DNA of 57,070 bases from a virus: IMG/VR virus record IMGVR_UViG_3300042453_002843, positions 1 to 57,070 of that record; one strand, 5' to 3'. Below, one piece after another: positions 53,888 to 57,070 of the stretch. The notes beneath the pieces were generated by a model. That model had not been told where the DNA came from and did not search any database. It worked only from the letters and a program-made list of their open reading frames with translations. Both the position numbers and the translations under genes were made by a program. Within the stretch, counting starts at the first letter, position 1. Every line of letters begins with the position of its first letter.

Positions 53888-54268
53888 ATGAGACCACTAA
53901 TTTCTGAACGTAAAGCAAAGGCTGAAGCGAAGAGAATTCATGAACTTGCTGTAGCCAAACACACTAAACATGGTGAAGTTCGGACTCGAAAGGAAATTGT
54001 CGCTGTTGTCAGTGAAATGGAAGAAGGTCGGGAGATTGAAGCTTGGCGTATGGCTTCCGCTGCTGCAATTATGGTCTACTGGCCAAGTGGTCCTAAATGG
54101 TCTGCTAAGAAAAAAGCGGAATACGTGGAAAAAGCAAGGGCTGCAACTAGATTGGTTCACTACTATCTTCATCCATATATCGAAGAGTATAAGGCTAAGT
54201 TTGTTGCTTCCGCTGCTGAATGGGCTAGGAAAGAAAAACTGAAAGAAGAGCGAAAAGTCTCTAAATAA
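53888..54268 (+). CDS. Early helical basic protein, 126 residues
   Basis: The product (MRPLISERKAKAEAKRIHELAVA) is Lys/Arg/Ala-rich and helical, with EVRTRKEIVAVVSEMEEGREIEAW, MVYWPSGPKWSAKKKAEYVEKARAAT and LHPYIEEYKAKFVAS. It could bind nucleic acid or a host protein. It is expressed from the truncated early cassette. No family recognised. Confidence 0.65.
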   Translation: MRPLISERKAKAEAKRIHELAVAKHTKHGEVRTRKEIVAVVSEMEEGREIEAWRMASAAAIMVYWPSGPKWSAKKKAEYVEKARAATRLVHYYLHPYIEEYKAKFVASAAEWARKEKLKEERKVSK

Positions 54269-54269
54269 G

Positions 54270-54338
54270 TGTTGTTTCCTGGCAACATACTTGACAAGGC
54301 TCCTGAAAAGCGTATAATCGATTCTGTTGTGATTGATT
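54270..54338 (+). promoter_or_regulatory. Early promoter/stem-loop cassette D, inverted stem-loop
   Basis: TGTTG-TTTCCTGG-CAACA (54270-54287), then TTGACA (54291-54296), 16 bp, TATAAT (54313-54318) and leader GATTCTGTTGTGATTGA. The loop is close to the reverse complement of that in B and C (TTTCCATG), so the stem-loop half is flipped relative to the promoter. Confidence 0.8.
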
Positions 54339-54348
54339 TGGAAATATC

Positions 54349-54483
54349 ATGAAGCTCTGGGAAGTCAAGTACAAAGGTGGTTTTGCTCCGAAGATTGTCG
54401 AAGCGGCTACTTTTCTGGAGGCTGTAGCTAAAGCTTCTGAGTCTTCTTCTGAAATTATCAGTGTGTCTTATCTCTGCTATTGA
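54349..54483 (+). CDS. Small early protein, 44 residues
   Basis: A short ORF starts ATG 54349 behind cassette D with a GGAA ribosome-binding site and ends TGA at 54481-54483. The product (MKLWEVKYKGGFAPKIVEA) continues ATFLEAVAKASESSSEII, a small alpha/beta fold found in tiny phage proteins. It is the first gene of the operon behind D. Confidence 0.58.
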   Translation: MKLWEVKYKGGFAPKIVEAATFLEAVAKASESSSEIISVSYLCY

Positions 54484-54500
54484 TTTAGAAAGCAAACGAA

Positions 54501-54704
54501 ATGATCGAAGAAACAGTCACCAAAGTTACTAAGATCCGTAAGGGATTGACTCATTATGAAGTTGTTAAAACCGGAAGAATGATCGCAGTTCCTACTCGAC
54601 CTGTTTATACCGAAAGCGAAGCAATGTCTCGGTATCTTCACAGCGGCTATGGTTCGGAAATTTCTTTTGAATCATATCTCAGTTCGTACTACAAGAAAGG
54701 TTAA
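54501..54704 (+). CDS. Early hypothetical protein, 67 residues
   Basis: The product (MIEETVTKVTKIRKGLTHYEVVK) has a proline-containing strand MIAVPTRPVYTESEAMS and ends SYYKKG. A small beta-alpha domain is likely. It has AAGCAAACGAA upstream, a weak ribosome-binding site. Unknown function. Confidence 0.58.
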   Translation: MIEETVTKVTKIRKGLTHYEVVKTGRMIAVPTRPVYTESEAMSRYLHSGYGSEISFESYLSSYYKKG

Positions 54705-54716
54705 AGGTCTAGAATA

Positions 54717-54950
54717 ATGAAAGTTGGTGATATCGTTAAGTCCCTGGACTTCAATGGAATTTCAGACTGCTATTTGATTGGTAAAGTCGTTGCTATTCAT
54801 AGTGACGATACCTTTCGTGCTAAAGTAATCGAGCGTGTCTGGCAAGGCTCTGTAAACAAAAAGTTCAAATCTGATTACTTTACCGCTCCATTGCAAGGTA
54901 CTTGTTTCACGGACTCCGATGAATCTCCTCGTATCATTGTGGTAGCCTAA
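54717..54950 (+). CDS. Early conserved small protein, SH3-like
   Basis: The 77-residue product (MKVGDIVKSLDFNGISDCYLIG) continues KVVAIHSDDTFRAKVIERVWQGS and a tail SPRIIVVA. M-KVGD-V at the start followed by a beta meander is typical of small SH3-like barrels in phages. It may bind protein or nucleic acid. The name rests on strand pattern only. Confidence 0.65.
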   Translation: MKVGDIVKSLDFNGISDCYLIGKVVAIHSDDTFRAKVIERVWQGSVNKKFKSDYFTAPLQGTCFTDSDESPRIIVVA

Positions 54951-54952
54951 TC

Positions 54953-55078
54953 ATGAAAGTTTGGTATAAAGGCACTCAATATTACATTATCTCCTCTTTT
55001 GGGAATATAATTGAAATTGCACCTACTCAATATGGTGCTGGTTCTTTTTTTGTTCATCGAGACTTTGTAAATCTATGA
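54953..55078 (+). CDS. Small early protein, 41 residues
   Basis: ATG 54953 lies two bases after the previous stop and the frame ends TGA at 55076-55078, overlapping the next ATG. The product (MKVWYKGTQYYIISSFGNII) is followed by EIAPTQYGAGSFFVHRDFV, a compact beta unit. Coupled junctions on both sides support it. Function unknown. Confidence 0.6.
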   Translation: MKVWYKGTQYYIISSFGNIIEIAPTQYGAGSFFVHRDFVNL

Positions 55079-55335
55079 CCAATCCTGAAATTCAGAATCA
55101 CCTATACCAATGGGCTTGTGCCAAGGGCTTTGATGCACCCTATGGCGTATTGACCGGATCCGCAACTAATCGAAGCGGGCGTAGACACTTTACTGTTACT
55201 TTTGGGCGCGCAAGAACTTTGGACGCAACGGTTGAAATCTATGGTCCAACCTTCCTGCGCCTCCGTACCTCTAGTCATGGGAATGAGATATTCCGCGATC
55301 TACCTAGCCTCATGGCTAAATTGGAGACTCTATGA
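55075..55335 (+). CDS. Early hypothetical protein, 86 residues
   Basis: The product (MTNPEIQNHLYQWACAKGFDAPY) continues SGRRHFTVTFGRARTLDATVEIYGPTF and ends DLPSLMAKLETL. Its layout, a helix, a three-strand sheet, then a helix, recalls DNA- or RNA-binding folds. It overlaps the ATGA of its neighbours on both sides. Confidence 0.62.
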   Translation: MTNPEIQNHLYQWACAKGFDAPYGVLTGSATNRSGRRHFTVTFGRARTLDATVEIYGPTFLRLRTSSHGNEIFRDLPSLMAKLETL

Positions 55336-55607
55336 AAATTGTAATTAATGCTTGTCACGGTGGTTTCGGTATATCCGAAAAAGCACTGGAAATTTATCGT
55401 AAGGAAGTGAATGATCCTGAAGCGTATGAATGGGATATCCCTCGGGATCATCCTGTTTTGATTCGACTGGTCGAGGAGCTTGGCGAAGAAGTCAATACTC
55501 GATTCTCGGAACTGAAGGTTGTAGAAATTCCTGATGGTATCGAATGGACAGTCTGCGAATATGATGGATTGGAATGGGTTGCTGAAGCCCATCGTACTTG
55601 GAGTTAA
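55332..55607 (+). CDS. Conserved phage protein (MKIVINACHGGFGIS type)
   Basis: The 91-residue product starts KIVINACHGGFGISEKALEIYRK and has IPRDHPVLIRLVEELGEEVNTRFSELKVVEIPDG. This pattern, K-I-V-I-N-x-C-x-G-G-F, is common in unrelated phages and some bacteria as an uncharacterised family. It ends VAEAHRTW. No enzymatic role is established to my knowledge. Confidence 0.8.
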   Translation: MKIVINACHGGFGISEKALEIYRKEVNDPEAYEWDIPRDHPVLIRLVEELGEEVNTRFSELKVVEIPDGIEWTVCEYDGLEWVAEAHRTWS

Positions 55608-55609
55608 TC

Positions 55610-55999
55610 ATGGGAACTAATTACTATGTTGCATCTAATCTCTGTGAATGCTGCAACCGATATGATACTGAATACCATATCGGTAAATCTTCTGGTGGTT
55701 GGGCATTTTCTTTTCATGGTTATCGACCTGAACGGCTGGTAAGTTGGGCTGCATGGAAAGAATTCTTGAAAGATAAAATCATCATGGACGAATACGGAGA
55801 ACGTATCGACTACGATTGGTTCGTTCATTATATTGAAGGACCAAAAGCACCCAGTTATACAAATACTCATGGGCATAAAAATCTACAACATAACGACGAA
55901 GGGCGAAAACCTGACAAGTTTGGACATGCATGGTTCAATCCGGAATACGATTGGGATGATCCAGAAGGATACGCTTTCTGTAGTAGGGAGTTTTCATGA
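55610..55999 (+). CDS. Conserved phage zinc-binding protein (MGTNYY type)
   Basis: The 129-residue product starts MGTNYYVASNLCECCNRYDT and contains EYHIGKSSGGWAFSFHGY. Such proteins are widespread in phages and always of unknown function. The CECC and H residues probably bind zinc. The ATG at 55610 is used rather than one twelve bases upstream, which lies in the previous gene. Confidence 0.82.
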   Translation: MGTNYYVASNLCECCNRYDTEYHIGKSSGGWAFSFHGYRPERLVSWAAWKEFLKDKIIMDEYGERIDYDWFVHYIEGPKAPSYTNTHGHKNLQHNDEGRKPDKFGHAWFNPEYDWDDPEGYAFCSREFS

Positions 56000-56199
56000 A
56001 TGAAGATCAACTAATCTACGATGCATGGAGAGATTCAGAAGCATATCAAGTACCCATGACAGAAGAAGGTATGAGACTTGCAGGGATGAGGTTTGAGACT
56101 TTCCGCAAAGGCTGGGAATATCATAAGTTCTATCTAGAACATGGTGATGTCTATATGAAAGATTATCTTGAACATGGACCGAGGGATAAAGATGAATGA
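55996..56199 (+). CDS. Small hypothetical protein, 67 residues
   Basis: The product (MNEDQLIYDAWRDSEAYQVPM) contains EEGMRLAGMRFETFRKGWEYHKFY, an amphipathic helix-rich structure, and ends PRDKDE. It overlaps the previous gene by ATGA. It resembles small early proteins of T4-like phages with a helical DAW-type start, without known function. Confidence 0.62.
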   Translation: MNEDQLIYDAWRDSEAYQVPMTEEGMRLAGMRFETFRKGWEYHKFYLEHGDVYMKDYLEHGPRDKDE

Positions 56200-56368
56200 T
56201 AATTGGTGGGCTATGCCTGTAGTGTTTTTAACTATTGCGGCTATTGTTTTACTGGTTATAGTTGGTGGTAAAATGGAAACGTCGCGTATTTACAACAAAT
56301 GTCTTGACAAGAATGGCACACTGGTGTATACTGATGCAGTTAAACATTGCAAAGAGATTGTGAAGTGA
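56192..56368 (+). CDS. Small single-TM protein, 58 residues
   Basis: The product (MNDNWWAMPVVFLTIAAIVLLVIVGGK) has one transmembrane helix near the N-terminus and a short outside domain with two cysteines (NKCLDKNG and KHCKEIVK), probably a disulfide. ATG 56192 lies eight bases inside the previous gene. A promoter for the next gene lies in its 3' half. Function unknown. Confidence 0.6.
   Translation: MNDNWWAMPVVFLTIAAIVLLVIVGGKMETSRIYNKCLDKNGTLVYTDAVKHCKEIVK
56304..56332 (+). promoter_or_regulatory. Early promoter inside a coding region
   Basis: TTGACA (56304-56309), 17 bp, then TATACT (56327-56332). The -35 context CTTGACAAG is the same as in the other early promoters. It lies within the 56192 gene and would drive 56365 onward. 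Confidence 0.72.
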
Positions 56369-56559
56369 ATGAACGAATCATAGAATTTCGAAAACAATGT
56401 CTCACCGAAGTGAAAGATGAACATGGTAATTGGATTAATTATCATTTCGATGAGAATAAATTTGCGGAGTTGATTGTTCAGGAGTGTTGCCAGAAACTTG
56501 AGAATGACGGCATGGTTGAAGTGGCAATGGAAATGAAACAACATTTCGGAGTTAAATGA
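56365..56559 (+). CDS. Conserved small phage protein, 64 residues
   Basis: I start at GTG 56365, which overlaps the previous stop (GTGA). The product (MNERIIEFRKQCLTEVKDEHGNW) has FDENKFAELIVQECCQKLENDGMVEVAMEMKQHFG. This pattern is widespread in T4-like phages as a short conserved early protein and often occurs in several copies. A second copy begins at 57036. Function unknown. Confidence 0.75.
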   Translation: MNERIIEFRKQCLTEVKDEHGNWINYHFDENKFAELIVQECCQKLENDGMVEVAMEMKQHFGVK

Positions 56560-56768
56560 TGCTTTTTGTTAGACCAAAAAAACTCTACTATGTACTACTG
56601 TACAAACCGAGGACCTTTCCCGACGGTGGTTGGTCTAACTTTATTGCAACACCATATCTTGGTAAAGCACGGTACTACGCTAAGAAACTAAAACGACAAC
56701 ATCGTCAAATCGATGTTCGGGTGCGTGGTAAGCGTAAAGCATATGTCCTAAAAGGAAGTTGGCTATGA
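56556..56768 (+). CDS. Small basic protein, 70 residues
   Basis: The product (MMLFVRPKKLYYVLLYKPRTF) is basic, with DGGWSNFIATPYLGKARYYAKKLKRQHRQIDVRVRG. A beta-alpha-beta pattern with an Arg/Lys-rich face suggests nucleic-acid binding. The start overlaps the previous stop and the next gene begins just before its end. No family known. Confidence 0.6.
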   Translation: MMLFVRPKKLYYVLLYKPRTFPDGGWSNFIATPYLGKARYYAKKLKRQHRQIDVRVRGKRKAYVLKGSWL

Positions 56769-57043
56769 ACTTCATCAAGTGCCATAAATGTGGGCGTGAA
56801 GAACCTGCGTTTGACTATGCACATATCTGTGGTCCGGTAGATATAAAACAACCTAACAAACGAATTGAACTAACAAGACCCGACGGAACACCTTATCTAA
56901 CACTTAGAAAAGATAGTCGGCTTGCCTATATTCAAATCCATGATTATGATTACTTCGGTGATCCTGTAGAATTTAATTTCGATGTTAGAACAATTCCTAT
57001 GTTGATTGATGGGCTAATTCAACTGAGAGATACAAATGAATAA
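56765..57043 (+). CDS. Small zinc-binding protein, 92 residues
   Basis: The product (MNFIKCHKCGREEPAFDYAHICG) has two zinc half-sites, CHKCG and HICG, then a beta domain (RPDGTPYLTLRKDSRLAYIQIHD) and a C-terminal helix (IPMLIDGLIQLRDTNE). The ATG at 56765 overlaps the previous stop. Function unknown. Confidence 0.62.
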   Translation: MNFIKCHKCGREEPAFDYAHICGPVDIKQPNKRIELTRPDGTPYLTLRKDSRLAYIQIHDYDYFGDPVEFNFDVRTIPMLIDGLIQLRDTNE

Positions 57044-57070
57044 ACGAATTGAAGAACTAGCACAATGCAA
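57036..57070 (+). CDS. Conserved small phage protein, 5' end only
   Basis: An ATG at 57036 opens a frame (MNKRIEELAQC) that runs off the window. It resembles the start of the 56365 protein and of the common MNERIKELAEQ-type short phage proteins. Only 11 complete codons are seen. Confidence 0.55.
   Translation, partial: MNKRIEELAQC

Noticed and set aside
1-57070. tRNA genes, CRISPR arrays, integrase, insertion sequences, attachment sites.
   Set aside because: None was seen. Intergenic gaps are too short for tRNAs, no repeat-spacer pattern exists, and no recombinase or transposase motif appears in any frame.

Overview
The window looks like a contiguous piece of a virulent T4-superfamily myovirus genome. 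All credible genes lie on the + strand, packed head-to-tail with ATGA/GTGA overlaps. The base composition is AT-rich. The replication genes are T4-type (clamp, clamp loader, RegA, gp43 polymerase, UvsX, gp41 helicase, gp61 primase). The short gp62, the RegA sequence and the accessory set (Hsp20, MazG-like, ThyX, NrdAB, PstS) recall the cyanophage/pelagiphage branch rather than enteric T4. No photosynthesis gene, integrase, tRNA or CRISPR array is visible. A Gram-negative host is inferred from the two-gene spanin, the GH19 endolysin and the sugar-nucleotide cassette. Consensus TTGACA/TATAAT early promoters show dependence on a host sigma-70-type RNA polymerase.

Layout. 1-2189: clamp, clamp loader, RegA. 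2196-6267: Hsp20, a promoter with a hairpin over the next ribosome-binding site, phosphoesterase, rubrerythrin plus rubredoxin, dCMP deaminase, a twin-arginine-like protein, two MazG-like proteins. 6267-11536: polymerase, recombinase, helicase. 11532-13891: a late promoter, then a nuclease-like protein and two proteins with capsid-targeting-like N-termini. 13922-21866: a ten-gene sugar and glycosyltransferase cassette. 21851-31109: late virion genes, including a large nucleotidyltransferase/P-loop fusion and two modular proteins with repeated EEVEQ-x-DE linkers, one holding a HicA-like domain. 31109-34063: lysis module. 34081-39854: primase, ThyX, NrdA, thioredoxin, NrdB, PstS. 41098-46274: three tandem receptor-binding-type fibre proteins, a small fibre-associated protein and an oxygenase-like protein. 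46264-57070: early hypervariable region of short genes with DexA-type exonuclease, a GIY-YIG-like protein, an AT-rich restriction-endonuclease-like/methyltransferase pair and repeated early-promoter/stem-loop cassettes.

How it works together (inference). Early promoters of one family fire from host polymerase and express host-takeover and nucleotide-metabolism genes. Nucleotide supply (NrdA, thioredoxin, NrdB, ThyX, dCMP deaminase, MazG-like) feeds the T4-type replisome. NATAAATA late promoters drive the virion and capsid-targeted genes. Five proteins begin with a short peptide resembling the T4 internal-protein capsid-targeting sequence, so several enzymes here may be packaged in the head and delivered with the DNA. 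That set, with the HicA-like domain in a modular protein, is the most interesting candidate system in the window.
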